Shown: positions 1 to 14,434, counted from the first letter of the stretch. The stretch is 64,000 nucleotides of DNA from Cucumis sativus (GCF_000004075.3 NC_026659.2:28414272-28478271); one strand, 5' to 3'. Notes: generated by a model not told the origin, from the sequence alone. Made by a program: numbers and translations.

Positions 1-690
1 GTGTTCAAGAAGTTTAAAAGGGAAAGGGAAATAGGTTTTCCAACCTTAAACCTCTTCCAGGAATTCTAAAATTTCTTCTGTCTTACTCGTCCGTTAGTGA
101 AAAAGAGAAATCCGTTTCACCATCCTTTGCCATTCAATACACTTCTCACAAAAACCTTTTCACTTTAGGACTTCCAGCAGGAAGCATCAATCCATCATGT
201 CAACCCCTCCTATTTGATTGCCACCTTTCCTTTACCTCGGGTTTCGGGTGACAGATCTAAAGGATGTTTCATTACTAGAAACCATAACATGAATTACTTA
301 CTTTACTTTTCCATCTAAGACCAACTTCTTTTCTAGGATCAGACAAGAAAACATCTTTTTTTACAAAAAAAATTTACATGTCCTTAAAGAGTCAGCTAAT
401 GTTCAGGATGAAAATAGAAATTTTGGTGACAAAAAGAAATAATCTATGAATATTGTACGTAACAGTACAACCCCCTATTAAAGTGTTTTACATAGTTCCA
501 TAAATAGTTTGATTGGGCAATATTGACCCTCAAGCTTAAGTTGGGGCGATTCCTTATTGACTCATCTTTTGTAAGCTGATCTTTCTGAGTAAATTCTTTC
601 TTTTAATGGTTTTCTTAGGGGGAAGAGGGAGATGAGAACTAATGATGACTTGCATGAATTCACAAAAGTCTAGATACAAGTGCATCTTAC

Positions 691-3600
691 AGTTTCTGTG
701 GGGCAAGAAGCATACGCCACCGGAGATCTATCATGAGTCAGTACTTCTAACCCCTTCACCTGGAAAAAGATGTAATATTATCTAAACTTCTTCATTAAAA
801 AAAGATATGCAGTTCGTGTTGAAAAACACTAATGAACTAGATCCAAGTGTACTTTATTCCAATTCTTAAGATAAGAATAAAGTGTACTAAAATATTAGGG
901 ATGAGATGACGTGGATAAACTCTAGAAGAAACCGAAGCAATGCTAATTATCATGTAAATCAGAATGCATGAGAAACTAATCAGTGTTTTGATAACCTTTA
1001 TTATCCAATTGCAAATTGATATCATATCCATGAAAATAAATGATTTATTTAACAAAAAAAACTTCATACATTCATTACGAATGCTAGATGATAGTACTCA
1101 CTAACCTAGGGGAAAAAACTTGTTTAATTAATAAAGGATCGAAGATGTGGAAAACCAAGAAATGTTCTTTTCCCATGATTTTACGGTAAATTTTTTCCTT
1201 AAAAATTATTAAAACATTGGCAACCAAACCAACTCGATAAAGTCAGTAGGATGAATCATACATGTTACACAGACATTTAAACAAATATACGTATCCACAT
1301 GTGGGAAAACAAATATCAGATCCGCCTTAAAAGCTTCCTAATGAGAAACTGCCCTTCCCTTACGGCTTACTTAAAAGAAAATACCTCTTTTCCTTCAAAA
1401 TTGGTTAGAATATAGTCCCTCAAATTGGCAGCCATCGCAACCTGAAATTTATTTTAAGTATTCACAATACGTTGGAACCCTAGGGAAACAATAATATACT
1501 GCAGAAGCTACATTGGATCAAATTAAACCTAACAACATTGATGATATATTAATGGCTTTGTATAATGAAAATGTTGAAATAATCAATGTTCTCCATAGGT
1601 AGTTAATTAAAATGCAGATTTCTCTTTTCAATTTTTTTTTAATCAATCTACCAATTCTTTCTTTATATTATCCAGACAGAAACTAAGTTTCTACTAACTA
1701 AAATACTCTCTTTCTGGAAGAAGCCAGTCTCCTTGATATTAAACTAATAATAATTTATTTGGGAAGGAAAATTAATTTTTTGGCAGATTTAAAAAAAAAA
1801 CAATAAATCTTCTTATAACGCCTATATATTTTAAAATTTTAATTTTGATGCCTTTATGTATTGAAAAAATTTGAGAAGGATAATAATTATTTTGCCCTCT
1901 CTTTCTGGCAGATTTCTTCTTTTAAGGTCTATATATATATTGTTATTTTTTTTTTAGAGAAAAAAGAAACTTGAAGTGTTATTGATCAAGTTGTTTTTAG
2001 CTTCAATCTGGACAGACAATAATCTGTATCCACAAACTGCATATTTTTTCCAACAGCAACACATGGACTACTAACAGATATCACAGACTGATTCTAAGAG
2101 TTGACGACTTCCACTCACGCAGAGATGACTAACCTCAATATGATCCTTTGACACAGCAAGCATAGATTCCGCAACTTCATGTGTACCATGGTCGTGGTCA
2201 TTAGGCTGCAAAATAAGACAAATTGATATATTTGGATACAAGGGGGAAAACTGCAATAAAACAAAGTACAAATATTATTGTACAGCCAGATGCATTTCTC
2301 AACCAAAATTATGGAATAGAAAATGTAATGTGAATAAGGAAATAAAAACATGACTTAATATTTCTTCAAAAAAATCTACAGAAAATGCACTGTTTATAGC
2401 CTGGCTCTTAGTCAGCAAGTACGGAATTGAACCGTGGGATGAACTTCTGTTAGAAATTCAATAGAACACCAACTAGGAGTGATCTTATTCAATTGGTAAT
2501 AACGAAAGAAATTACAAGGATGAATTGACGGATTGTCAATTCAGAATGAAAATGCAAGAATACAAGAAAGTAGTTGATCACTATCCTTCTCTCTCTCCTC
2601 TCTCTCAAAGGATGAAGATAAAAGTCCCTCCGAAAAAATTTCCTCCCCCTCTCACAGTGGCTCTCCTTCCTATTTAAACCTCCCATTCCCTCCTAACTAA
2701 CTGTGGCCCCAGTATTAGCACTCACACTTCCCATTACACGCGCTTTCTTTTTCTTACCTCTCCTACTATATTGTAATATTATTAGAGGTCAAACAAAAAT
2801 CTTCTCAAGCTTTAAGAATTCATTGACCTTCTTAAAAATAATCATGGCCTATTTCTTCTTAAAACTTAGAAACGTAAAAGAGGTTCAGATCTTGGAAGAT
2901 TCTGGGAGTGCGAGGATTCCCTTGACTTCTTCCGTTCCTGATTTTTATGGTACTACCCAGGCTAAAAATATTTTGATTGCAAACTATTGGGATGATGACT
3001 AGGAATCTGAAAGTTGAAGGAAAGAAGATCGAATGGAAAGCTGCTGAATTGGTGAGTCTGTTCATGAAATAGAAGAACATGTGCCTCTCAACATGCTGAT
3101 AAGAGAGTTTGGATTCGAGATAATGTGAGAAAATCCTCCTGAAAGTACAAACCCATCCCCCTGCAATTACTGGCGTGGAAATAGATTGTGCTCTTAATGG
3201 AGCTTGAACTATAGCCAACAGGATAAGGAAACTCTTTACAAAGATGAAAGTTGACCTATAGACCCTCACTTTGGAAAATTTGAAGATTAATGACAAAGTA
3301 CAAAGAAAATTTCCTAGTATCTAGACACAAAGATTATGTATTATGTGAAAAAATCATGCAGAAATCCAAAACTATCTTTTCTCTATTACCCATTTATTAC
3401 TATGCTCTAGAACAAAGTATTAAGTATATCTAATGTAAATCAAAATGTGTATTCATCTGTGCACACAATATATATAGCATAGACTTAAATTTGAACCAGA
3501 ACAATGTCTTACAGCTAATACCTACTCGTGCAATATTAAACAGATCAATTTTCCTTGTGATATTTGATTGTGCACAGTGCCACTATTGAGGTCAGATAAT

Positions 3601-6600
3601 AGAATGTTTGGATCAAGAGATTCTGAAATACCTCTAGCAATAGACCAGTCACAAATCCTTGCTGAAGAGGATGCCCAAATGGAGATCCACCAAGTATTGC
3701 ATCCCGAACCCGGTCATTAAAGCTGAACAAACATGATAACTTTAAAACCTCCAAATATTACATTACTTTTTTGCGCACAAAAGAAGCACACACCAAGCTA
3801 ATAGGGTAAGTCTCGTTTCCTAACTAGCAAACATTTATAAATTGAGACAAAACAGCACAAACCTCAAAATGAGGTGCGTTTTTATTCATTCAATCAACCA
3901 AGAAAATTCACAAAGCCACAGGATCCAGAGGGTAGTTAAGTTTCTCCATCTTTAAGAATCTTTGAACATAAAATGGGAAAAACAAAGCTGTCTTAAGGTA
4001 TACTACAATAGGATACATCACAAAATAATAATTATACAAAATTTATAGCATAAAACAAGTTCATAAATTAATGATAATGTATACTTGAGATTCAACCTGA
4101 CCTTCAGGTGGTAACTACAACATTTTTTTGTTTGTTTATAAATATATTATCACACATTTTTTAACAATTATTAAAATGTGATCTAACGACTAATTTGCTA
4201 CCAAACACATCCAAAAACATCTTTTCTTTTTTTAAAGTCCAAAAACATTGTTGTTGAATCCCTTATTTTTATATCACTAACTAAAGGCACTCTAAGTTTG
4301 TACAAAAGACAAAAGTATATACCTCCCAATTCCAGTTCCAAAAAGATTGAATTGTGATGCATTTACTCCACGTCCATTTTTAGCAACTTCACCAAAGTCC
4401 CATCCCTCACCATATCTGAATTGCAATATTATAGAAGAGAGAGAATCTTCAAACATAACATTAGATTTAAATTTTCAGTAGACTAAAATGGGTAGCAAAG
4501 TTCATTGACATATCTGCCGTGTTGAAGGAAATATGCTACCAAAACAAAGTACAATAGTTAGGAAATTTGTCCAATCTTACATATAGATACTTGAACCATC
4601 AACTCCATTCTTTTCCTTTGTTAAGCCTCGAAGTGCATCTTTAGCTTTCAACTTCAGGTAAACCATAAATTTCAAACAGACCATAAGTCTACAATTAATT
4701 TCAAAGCTCATGTGCAGTTGGCTAAATAGTCATTGCATCATTACAAGTTTAGATGTACCAGTTAATGTTTTTCAAGCAAAAAATGTACTAGAAAATGAAG
4801 ATTGAGAACTGCACTAGTATTACGAAGTTGGTTCTGTTGCATGAATTTAAATTGATAAAGAAAGTCACATACCATAGTACTTTTCATCAAATGGCCCATG
4901 AGATCAAACCGAAATCCATCAACCTGATAAACATCAAGCAATTATGTTCAAAAGAAATAAATAGTAAGGTCCAGACGACATGCAACTGAATAAAGGAGCT
5001 AAGGGTTCCATCTTTTTGTAAATAAATTACCTTATAATCAACTACCCAGTGTAAGATATCATCCACAATCATGCGTTCAACCATAAAATGCTCACTGGCA
5101 GTGTTATTTACACAGGTACTGTTCTCAATGAAACCATCAGTGTTCCTTCTCAAATAGTAACCTGGTACAATCTACGAGCGAGGAATACCAAATTATCACA
5201 AGGGGAAATTAAAAATTAGAAGAAGAAAAAGAAAACAGAAGCCCATGAGAAAATGTAAACACGACATTTACAAGATAAGCATGAACAGTGAAATGTTTAG
5301 TGTGGGCTGAGAAATCTAGAAAGAGAGTACATTAAAAGCAATCATAGGTTGAGACCTTATCAAGAACAGAATTTGGATCAAAAGGTCCATGTCCATGTAG
5401 ATGATTATAGACAACATCCAAAACAACACGAAGGCCAATTTGGTTAAGTGCCTGTAACATATATTAAATACTTTAATACAGCACTGCTTGTGATTGATAA
5501 CTGAATGGTAATCTAAACTTCTCAGAAACACAAATAAATTTGTCAACCTGAACCATCTTGCGGAACTCAACTAAACGACAAGGACCGTTAGAATCACTGG
5601 CATAGCTTCCTTTAGGTACTCCCCACATGATAGGATTATACCTAAAAAGGCACGACACACAGACAAGTAAGACTTCTCAAAATTCAAAGAACGTAACAAC
5701 TTCAAAGAAGACTCCAGAATCAGGACCTTACCCCCAGTTATACCCATCACTGTTTTGGATATCTGCAATTAACGATTGCTGTTCAGCTGAATCTGGAGGA
5801 AGATTTTCTAGAAGCTCAGTATCTGCAACATTGTTTTATGTAGACAGTGAGTGTAAAACACATCAAATGCTACAAGGACTCCCATAATCAACTCAACATA
5901 GATAAGAAATATCATTCATTTGCAACAACATATTGATAGGACCCATCACCCAAGTACACATTATTGACACTAGAAGAAAAACAAAACCCAGAAGTGCAAG
6001 TAGATGATCAAGCCTAAATATACTAAATGAGGAATACTTTAATACAATGAAATAGGATCCAAAAATGTATTCCTCAATTTTAACTAATCCAAAAGGAAAA
6101 GGAAAGAGAGACACTTACCGACAAACTTCCACTTCGTCTTATCGTCATCAACTCCACCAAATTGGAATGTTGGCAGTAGATGAACATGACTAAGACCAGC
6201 ATTTGACAGCTTCTTTAAATGATTGATACCAGCTGAATCCTTCAAGTGGCAAATGCTTATTGTTAAACATTACTTCATTCAATTCTACAAGATCAGCTTC
6301 TTATTCTGATATCCAATGCATGTGTAGTGTACAAGAATGGCAAGTGAGAGGAGTCGTACAACTTTCAGCTTACTAGTCCAATATCCAGTTCATGTACGAT
6401 GTATAAGGAAAGTGATAAAACATGCAACCTTTTTTGTTGAAGGAATTAAGGAAACTTCGATTAAGTTAAATAACTGCAGCTTAGCATATAACTGATACAC
6501 ATAATGGGATGAAAAGAACTTACCTGCAAAGTGAAAGCCATATAACCACCACGCAGATCAGGATGCACACTTTGATCACTTATACTGCACTAAAAATACA

Positions 6601-9299
6601 GAATATTACGAGGATTTAATTGCAAAGAGTGTAGCAAGCACAAGAAAGAGATGATTCAACCAGGAAAGGCAATACAAACACCAACATGATTGTGCAGTAA
6701 AATCCTAGATTTTCCACTTGTTTTGCTTGAAATTAACTTTTTCTTTATTAATTGGACGATATTGTGTGAATCTCACAGCTACGGAAAGAATTTTCAGCAT
6801 TTTATATTATTTGACCACTTTCATCCCTTTTCTGCCCCTTTTAAGATGGAGTAAAGATCAGGAGAAGGTAAAATTTGTCAGTTTTTAGTTTCATTATGTA
6901 GCAGAGATAATGAAAAGTAGATCAAGCATATCTTATCCCACAAAAGTATAGAGTAGTAATACAGCATGAATGGCAAAGGTCAGTTTTCTCTTAGCCTTAC
7001 ATCCTAGAAATTTTATCAACACTTCCTACAAAGTTTCAACTGAAAAATTGGAATGCCATCGTGAAGAAGCTCTGAACACATTAAGAATCAAGTACTTACC
7101 TAAAATCCCTTACATGCAACTCATAAATACTAATGTCAGAAAATGAATCCACTGGGGGTTTCTCATCGGCCAATTTATCCCACCCCTTAGGTATCAAGTC
7201 ATCAGAGAAAAGATCAACAAATAATGTCCGCCTTCCATCTGATGAGACCCTGCTCTAACAATAGAAAGGGTGGAGCATATGTAAGCTTGCACTTCCTAGC
7301 ACTTGTCCATATACAAGTCTAAAACAATGCTGCATAGTTTTTGGGTCAGAGATTTGTACCCTCTAGAATAAGGATCAGTAGTAAAACATTTTTCAACTTG
7401 CAAGGTGCTAGGGTGGTAGACTGTTACTTCATATTCATAATAACATCCTTTCCAACTTTTTGGTCCTTTAGTTCTCCAAATGCCATCAACCTCCTCAAGC
7501 GGAATAACTTCAAATGGCATCCCACCCACTGGGTCTCTGAAAATTTGAGCTCGTACAGCCTGATTGATGCAGTGGAAAGATAGTGGAAAGAAGGTCGGTA
7601 TTCAAATGATGCACATCAGATCGTGATAGTAGGCTACATTAAAATGGCATTGGCTAGATAGCAGGAAATTGTCGTACCTGGGCAGTTGGAGCCCAAAGGT
7701 AAAGTGATACAGCCTCTTTTGAGTAAATTGCACCGAGAGGACCTTCATATGAGAACAAGTCATCCAGAACACCAGGTAGCTGCAGGCAAGTAATATTCTT
7801 GCATTCACCGTAAGCTGAAAATCAAAGAAAAAGGTGGCACAAAAGATATTGGTCTCTGAATAAGAAACTGAACTATAACATAGCATCCATAATTTGTTAT
7901 AACGTCCATAATTTGAAAGACCATACATGCAACAGTTTTACTGCATAATAGCATTTGTCAGAATGCATCAATTTTACAAGAGCATCAAATATTTTCTTTT
8001 AATAGAACACGAACCTCATTTCATTGATATGATTAAATGTATAAACAAGAGCATCAAACATTTGATAAAGAATATAAACATGACTTGTCTACAATCAAAA
8101 TCATTCCATGAAATTTTTCATTTTTTCATTTTTCCCCATCTTTCCTCTTCTTTTAACTCTAGAACAAGGAGATAGAAGAGTAGCTACGGTCAAAACTTTA
8201 ATTTGTATGTTGTCTAGTTACGGCAGAATGCTATAAAATATCGGATATAAACACACATCAAATAATATCATTACAGTTGAAAGTAGCTACGGCCAGTTGA
8301 CATTTGAGGAGTGCTTCAACGTCTGACGCAGGAGGGACTGTGAAAGGGCAGTAGTTTTGAATATGAGGAAACTTTTTGATCACCTAACAATATAAAAAAA
8401 TAGATATCTATTAGTTTTTCCTAAAACATTAAGAAGCATTCATATCCATAACATGCAACAACAAAATGGAGATTATACAAGCAAATCACAAAGTCTAGGC
8501 TAGTTTCTACAATTTGTTTAAAAGTGTTACTGGTTCCTGAATACATTTTCTGGAAGTTGGCTACGGTCTTTTTCCAGCCTAATTTTCACATCGTAGCCTG
8601 TTGACAAGAAAATACATCAGCATATTATCTTTTCGATCTCAACACAGTGAGGATGGTCCACGGATTACAATCATACCTTCGACTACACCATCTTCAACAC
8701 GCAGAGTAGCCATTTTACTAGCAAACAGATAGCAAGAACCGCTCTCAACTTCCACGTTCCACGCTATAACATGTTTGCTCACCCAAAAAGCTCTCGAGTA
8801 CAACAAGCTATCCTCCAACTGTTCACGTTTTTACGACAAAAATAAATTATGCAGCAATTCAAGTAGTTCAATCAATCTGTAAATCACTCTTAGATTTGTA
8901 TTTTCTCTGTAAACGAAACAATCCACAAAAAATCGTTTATAATAACCACTTGAGCTGATGCGTATCTAAATTTCCTTTTCCTTTTCGTTTCTATTGGAAC
9001 TGAAGTCAGTCCTACTCCTACATTACGAATTTTGTCTCCTCAACCAAATTATGACAGGTGAGGATTGGAAATGTAACCTGAGAAGTTGAAGTAGATTCCT
9101 CGAGCGACATTGACGAAGAAGGTGAGCAGTAAAGAGGTCCAGTACGAAAGTTGTGGCGGAAACCAGGAGAGAGAGAAGTTCCAGCGGCCGGAGGAGATGA
9201 AGAAAATGCAGCGAAAGGATGATGGAGCTGGTAACAAAGGGAAGTGGGGAAAGCTGATGGAGGGAAAAAATGGAGGGAAGAGGAAAACAGAAGAGACAT
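691..9299 (-). CDS. PU1: Pullulanase 1 / limit dextrinase, chloroplastic (3' end off window)
   Basis: Starch-debranching enzyme (GH13) that cleaves alpha-1,6 branches in the plastid. I read 20 exons, all in phase (707 codons): 9299-9078, 8818-8677, 8597-8545, 8383-8275, 7814-7678, 7559-7360, 7249-7100, 6584-6524, 6239-6119, 5822-5732, 5641-5548, 5451-5356, 5171-5031, 4923-4873, 4651-4581, 4415-4323, 3722-3632, 2205-2134, 1441-1385, 759-691. Exon 1 is a Ser/Pro-rich transit peptide starting [12 protein letters not shown]. Recognisable segments follow in family order: [80 protein letters not shown] (catalytic nucleophile Asp), [10 protein letters not shown] (acid/base Glu), [13 protein letters not shown] and HDHG. 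The last visible exon ends at PTET, just before the expected HDNETLFD segment, so the third catalytic Asp and about 250 residues should lie left of position 1. No lesion seen. Close to Arabidopsis PU1 as I remember it. Confidence 0.93.
2395..3330. repeat. Unclassified insert in the long intron 17 of PU1, possibly LTR-like remnant
   Basis: This stretch lies in the 1.4-kb intron between exons 17 and 18 of the pullulanase gene. It is less AT-rich than the rest of the intron. Read on the minus strand, about 2760-2400 has a TATA-like TTTAAATAG, a CT/AG-rich leader and a T-rich tail, which is the general look of one end of an LTR. I see no pol motif, no matched pair of ends and no long coding frame, so I call it a broken, old, repeat-derived insert of uncertain family. 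Confidence 0.28.
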
Positions 9300-9428
9300 T
9301 TTTCTTCCTTTCAATAAGTTCCGATGATCGATCGAGTTTTGGTAGGAGAGAAAGAGAACGGTTTGTTTGATATTTTTTGTATGTCGTGACGTCATAATTT
9401 CTTTAAATTTAGTTATTAAACAAACTCG

Positions 9429-9441
9429 TAATATATATAAT
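9429..9441 (-). promoter_or_regulatory. Candidate TATA box of PU1
   Basis: On the minus strand this reads TTATATATATTAC, about 130 bp upstream of the PU1 start codon. That is a plausible distance for a core promoter with a roughly 100-nt leader. The surrounding DNA is AT-rich, so chance TATA strings are common. Confidence 0.3.
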
Positions 9442-9447
9442 ATTAGT

Positions 9448-9552
9448 TTACACATACACATACATATACACATACACATACACATACATATACACATACA
9501 AATACATATACGGGAATTTTACAAAAATAACAAATATATATATATATATATG
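9448..9552. repeat. CACATA/TACATA microsatellite plus (AT)n just upstream of PU1
   Basis: Positions 9448-9510 consist of repeated CACATA and TACATA hexamers with few interruptions, followed at 9533-9551 by an uninterrupted AT dinucleotide run. The tract begins about 150 bp upstream of the PU1 start codon, so it sits in or next to the promoter and is likely to vary in length between accessions. Confidence 0.85.
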
Positions 9553-12117
9553 ATAACAGAGTCCGTATCACAACATTTTCCAAATTCGTAAAAGTAGCAA
9601 TTTTTTTTCTAATAACCTTTTGACAACTGTTTTATATATCAATAATTACTTGTCATAATTATCATATTTGCAATATACAAAAAATATGTGATATGAGCTT
9701 TTTTTTTTTATAAATTTTGTTGTTATCCAATGCAATTTTTCTATATAATTTCTAGTTTTAGCATAAACACTAGTTAAGAAATACACGTAAAAAGCAATAC
9801 CGTATAAAATTTTAGGAAGTGGAGGTTGGCATTAAAATCGTCGTTCAAGACTAAAGTATTCAAAGTTGCATTTACACGCTCGTATGTTGTGAAAAAAATA
9901 TAAACATGTCATACTGGTGTGATGAGCAAATAAGTCAAACATTCTCACATTTTTCTCTTTTAATAGGAGAGATTTTTTCTTTTCAAATATAACGAAAACT
10001 AACCAAAAAAATATTTAGAATTGTAAACTATGATTTTACGATATTTATAATTATTTTTAAAATATGGATATATATATGTATGTTAATATTGCAACTATCA
10101 AAAAAACAGTCAAATCGATCAATTATCTTGATTAAAAAAAAAAGTGGCAAAGCCCATTATTGGCCCAATGATAGTCATGCAGTGGGCCACGGAATTGGAA
10201 ACATTATTCATTCACTCAATTAGTTCAAACATCACAACATTTCATCCTTAGGTGCGTCCATCACATACCCATTTCAATATTAGTTTCGTATTGGTTCGAG
10301 TTATTCTCTATCCTTTTAAAACGTTTATTTTAATTCATATGCTATCAATTTTCATTTTATTTGATCAATCACTTTAGGTTTTTCTTTCATTATTTTCTTT
10401 TTAAGTGATCTAAAACATAGTTATTGTCAAATACAGTAAATTGAACCAAAATATCACAATCTATATGAGATGAACCGCAATAATAAAATACATAAATAGT
10501 CATCTGTCTTGATCTACATAGATAGACTACCTCATAAATTTTGTCATTAAAAACAATTTTCCATCAAAATAAACAATTTGAAAGTATAAAAATCAAAATG
10601 AACTAAAGTCAAAAGTATAGACCATAATAGTATTTTAACTATATAGATAATTTTTATAATCGTGTTTTCACCCTAAAGATTATATCTATCTTTAATGGGG
10701 TAGAAACCCTTTTTGTTAATCAATTTTCAACAAATGCACTCAATTATTTGGATCTAGCAAGTAGACAACAAAAGATGATGTTAATGCTTAACAAAATAAA
10801 TAAAAAGGAAAAGAAAAAAGTTACAATTGGTTTAGTTGTCATAGTTCTTTTTCAAACTTTTATTAACTTTTTTTTTGAGAAGGTAGAAAAACATTATTTC
10901 CCATGAGGAAATTAGATTTAAAAGACTTTTCTATGGGAATAAAAAGGGAATTGGAATTTGAAGCAAAAAGAGTAGATTAGAAGCAAACATTAAGTGCAAA
11001 TCATAGGTCATGTGGTTGTTGAAGAAAGGAATGGTTGAAAGAAGCCCAAAGTGAGTAATAACATCTTGACTATACAATCACCCAAATTCAATAATGATTT
11101 TAGCACGTTTCTCGTTGAAATTTTATATCTCAAACACAATATAATAATAAACTACAACGTCAATTCAAGATCGATACCATAATCTACAAAATTAGCAAAC
11201 TACTCAAAGTATACAAAATCCGCATGAAGAGAAAAAAAAACCCTCACTCATCTCAAAGTTAAAACTTCGTCTCATTGATAAAGAAAACGAGATTTCATAC
11301 CTACATACTAATACACATCTACTAATTAGTTTAATTAATTGTCATTTTTATCAGAAAATGATGGTTTAGAATGTAATTAACTAAGTGACTTTGGGAAAGT
11401 AATTGATTTGACAAATAATAATAAGAGTTGCTTTGCTTATCAAAAACCCAACCCATGGTCTTGTTTATGTCTCCTACCCCACGAAAAGTACAAATACTTT
11501 GACAGCCAATGTTGAATTTTGTTTAATTAATTTCATACGTAAACCCTAATTTGTAGATTTCATTCACAATTTTATAAATTTGTATTTTAAATTCTATAGC
11601 ATTTGAAATTTCCAATACTAATTTCTATATTTAATCAAAACTAAACTTTGGTTATAGTTTATAAACACTTTTTTTTAAAAAAAAAAAAATAGAAGATAAA
11701 TGATTATTTGGAAACAATGTATTAACTTTATAAATTGGAATATAAGAAAATTTACATTTCCTTCCTTCTTTAATTGTTTTTCAATCTAAAACGTCACGTC
11801 AACAATTAAATTACTTAATCCTAAGAAAACTTAGCTCTAATTGGCATGGTGTAAATAATTCACTATTTATTTGTACTAAAAAACAATAAATTATTTAATA
11901 ACTATCTAAATCTATTTCGAAAATGTGAAATTAAAATAATACATTTGAGAAATTTAAAGACAAAATACAACACATTGTTGCTTAGAACTGAAGAATATAA
12001 AAGGTTAGTTTTCTTTAATTTTATATATATACACGAAAGAATCCACTTTGCGAAAACCAAATTTTCATAGAACTCTTCCTTTAGTTTTACTTTGTGCGTA
12101 ATTTGACAAATATCCGA

Positions 12118-12180
12118 GTCTCCGACGTGGGCTGCGGCTGCGCCGCCCTTTCCAAATCAGCCGGCGGTTGCCCAAAGTTC
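12118..12180. other. GC-rich island in AT-rich intergenic DNA
   Basis: About 60 bp of high GC within DNA that is otherwise mostly A and T. It holds ACGTGG, a G-box-like core, and a perfect 5-bp inverted repeat GCGGC-TGC-GCCGC at 12134-12146. There is no open frame of note. Its function is unknown. Confidence 0.4.
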
Positions 12181-14434
12181 TTTCTTTCTTTTCTCTTCTT
12201 TTTTTTCCTTTCCAAATACAAATAACTAAACCATCCGTTTTAACTATAAGATATGTTTTGTAATATTTAGAAATAATACGACTTTCAAATTTTAAATAGA
12301 CAGATTACTATCCAATAGAGTGTTCGAGTATCTTTTAATTTGTATAAGAAAATTAATAAGAGAAGCTTAATCTTAATTAAACAAAAATTAAGGTATATAA
12401 CATTAGTATTATAAGTATATACGGAAAAAATTATTTGACGAAGTTATAACTATGCAACCGACCATCTTTTTATTGTTTGATGTAGACCAAAAAGAATATT
12501 GAAACTATATTTAGTGATGATTGATTACTAATTGAACATCGGAGTATTGAACCTATATTTAATGGTCATGATGAGATAGCTACATATTAACGTTAAATAC
12601 GTTATACTCGAGTTTGACCACTCGCTAAATAGATTTGGGGGGAACTTTACAACTATATAGGTTTTTATTTATAAGGAGAAAAAAAAAGGTCCCTATGACA
12701 TAGGGTTTAATGTTAAATGGTTGACATAATCAAAATGAAAGACATAGTCTTTTTGCAAATAATTGCTAAGTGGCACTCAAGTTTAATTATGGATTGGTCA
12801 TTATCGAATGTCATTATGTATATTGTATAGTAGCTAGCTAGCTAGTATTGATCATTTCTTTATGGGATGATTTTAATTTTGGTTTGATTGGGTTAGGTGG
12901 TGAGATGCCTTTATTATCATATACTTTGGAATAAAATTCAAACTAAAGGAAATAACTAAATTAAAGCTTCTCTCATATGATCATGAAATGTTTAGCCCCA
13001 CCACAAAATTAGGATAATCTATATATTAATCAATAATCTTCTTTAGAGGTTTGTTGTCTACAATAATAATGTTAGGTTGGTTTATAATCAACAATAAAAT
13101 CATCAACAAGGTGGGTAATGAATGACAAATTTGATCCAACAATTGCATGGAAATTAATGTAATTTTGAATTTATTTTGTTTTTTTTATAAAAAAAAATCT
13201 CAACTAATTTGGTGTTAATGAAATAATTTATATTATACTAAATAATAACATAAAATCAACTTATACACACACAAAATACTTATAGCATAAATATGGGTCC
13301 CGTTCATCACATAGGAATAATATATTAAAAAGAGAAAACCCTTCAAAAGTTAAAAATTTATATATACTTTTTTTTCTTTTTTTGCTTTTTGGACCCAATT
13401 TAAATAGAGTCTTAATTTGCCAATTTAAACATGACATAATTGGTAAAGTTATTGGGATTAAAAAGTTAAGAAAAAGAGAGGTGTTGTTTTTCCACTAAAG
13501 AAAATAAGTTAAATTATAAAATATTAATTCATAAATTAAACATTTTTTTTTCTTTTTCTTATTTTCAAGTACAATAACATGAACTTATATAGAAAAAAAT
13601 AAAAAAAAATTATGCAACACCATACGTTTAAGATTACTTTTATATGTTAATTGTTTGGAACAATGTTTTAAACAATTTTATACTTGACACTTTCAATTTA
13701 TCTGTAAATTTAATGCAAAAATTTCTATGCAAAAATTTCAGAGAATAATTTTGTAAAGACTAAATTAAAAAGTTAAAACGAATCTTTAATCCTATACTCA
13801 AAGTTCAATGTACATTTTGTATAAATACATAATTTATTAACTAAAAACGGACAAATATTTTTCATACATAAATAATAATAACAGATGAAAGAAGTACAAA
13901 AGATTTGTCATATAAAAACTTATGGTTAGACATAATGCACACAAAAATGAACAATGGATGAATAATTCAAATAAACTTTATTCTTATTATGGCATGATTT
14001 TATTAATGTAAATAGAAATGAAAACGAACATAATGTGTATTTCATTTGTTTAATAAAAATATAAAATAAAAACAAGATAAACAAGAACCCTTTTGTTGAT
14101 AAGGAGAAAGAGAGAATGGGAATGGGGGATAAACCCTAATGTGTCAAAAGTACTTTATGAAAGAGAATTTTTACATAAACACACTTTTGCAGAGATGTGT
14201 GAAAAAAAAAAGTAGGATTTATTTGTAGGACGAAGAGAAGGGGTAGGGCATTTGCAGTATAAGAATATGCATTCTTTAAGCCAACCTCCAAAGAATCTAA
14301 ATCCAACAGACAAAGCAATTAACTTTTCTTGTTTTTCTTCATTTTATAGCATAAAACAAAAGCTATCTCACAGGTTCCCTCTTAACTTTTAGGATAAGTT
14401 TACCTCTTTTCTCTCTTTCCCTTTAAACCCCTCA

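Noticed and set aside
2071-2271. A 66-codon minus-strand frame continuing past the HDHG exon of PU1.
   Set aside because: Only 2205-2134 is exon; the rest is intron read-through with no similarity to the pullulanase family.
9018-9497. A 159-codon minus-strand frame starting with a Cys-Met repeat.
   Set aside because: The upstream part translates the CACATA microsatellite. Only the internal Met at 9299 starts the PU1 transit peptide, and the 3' part beyond 9078 is intron.
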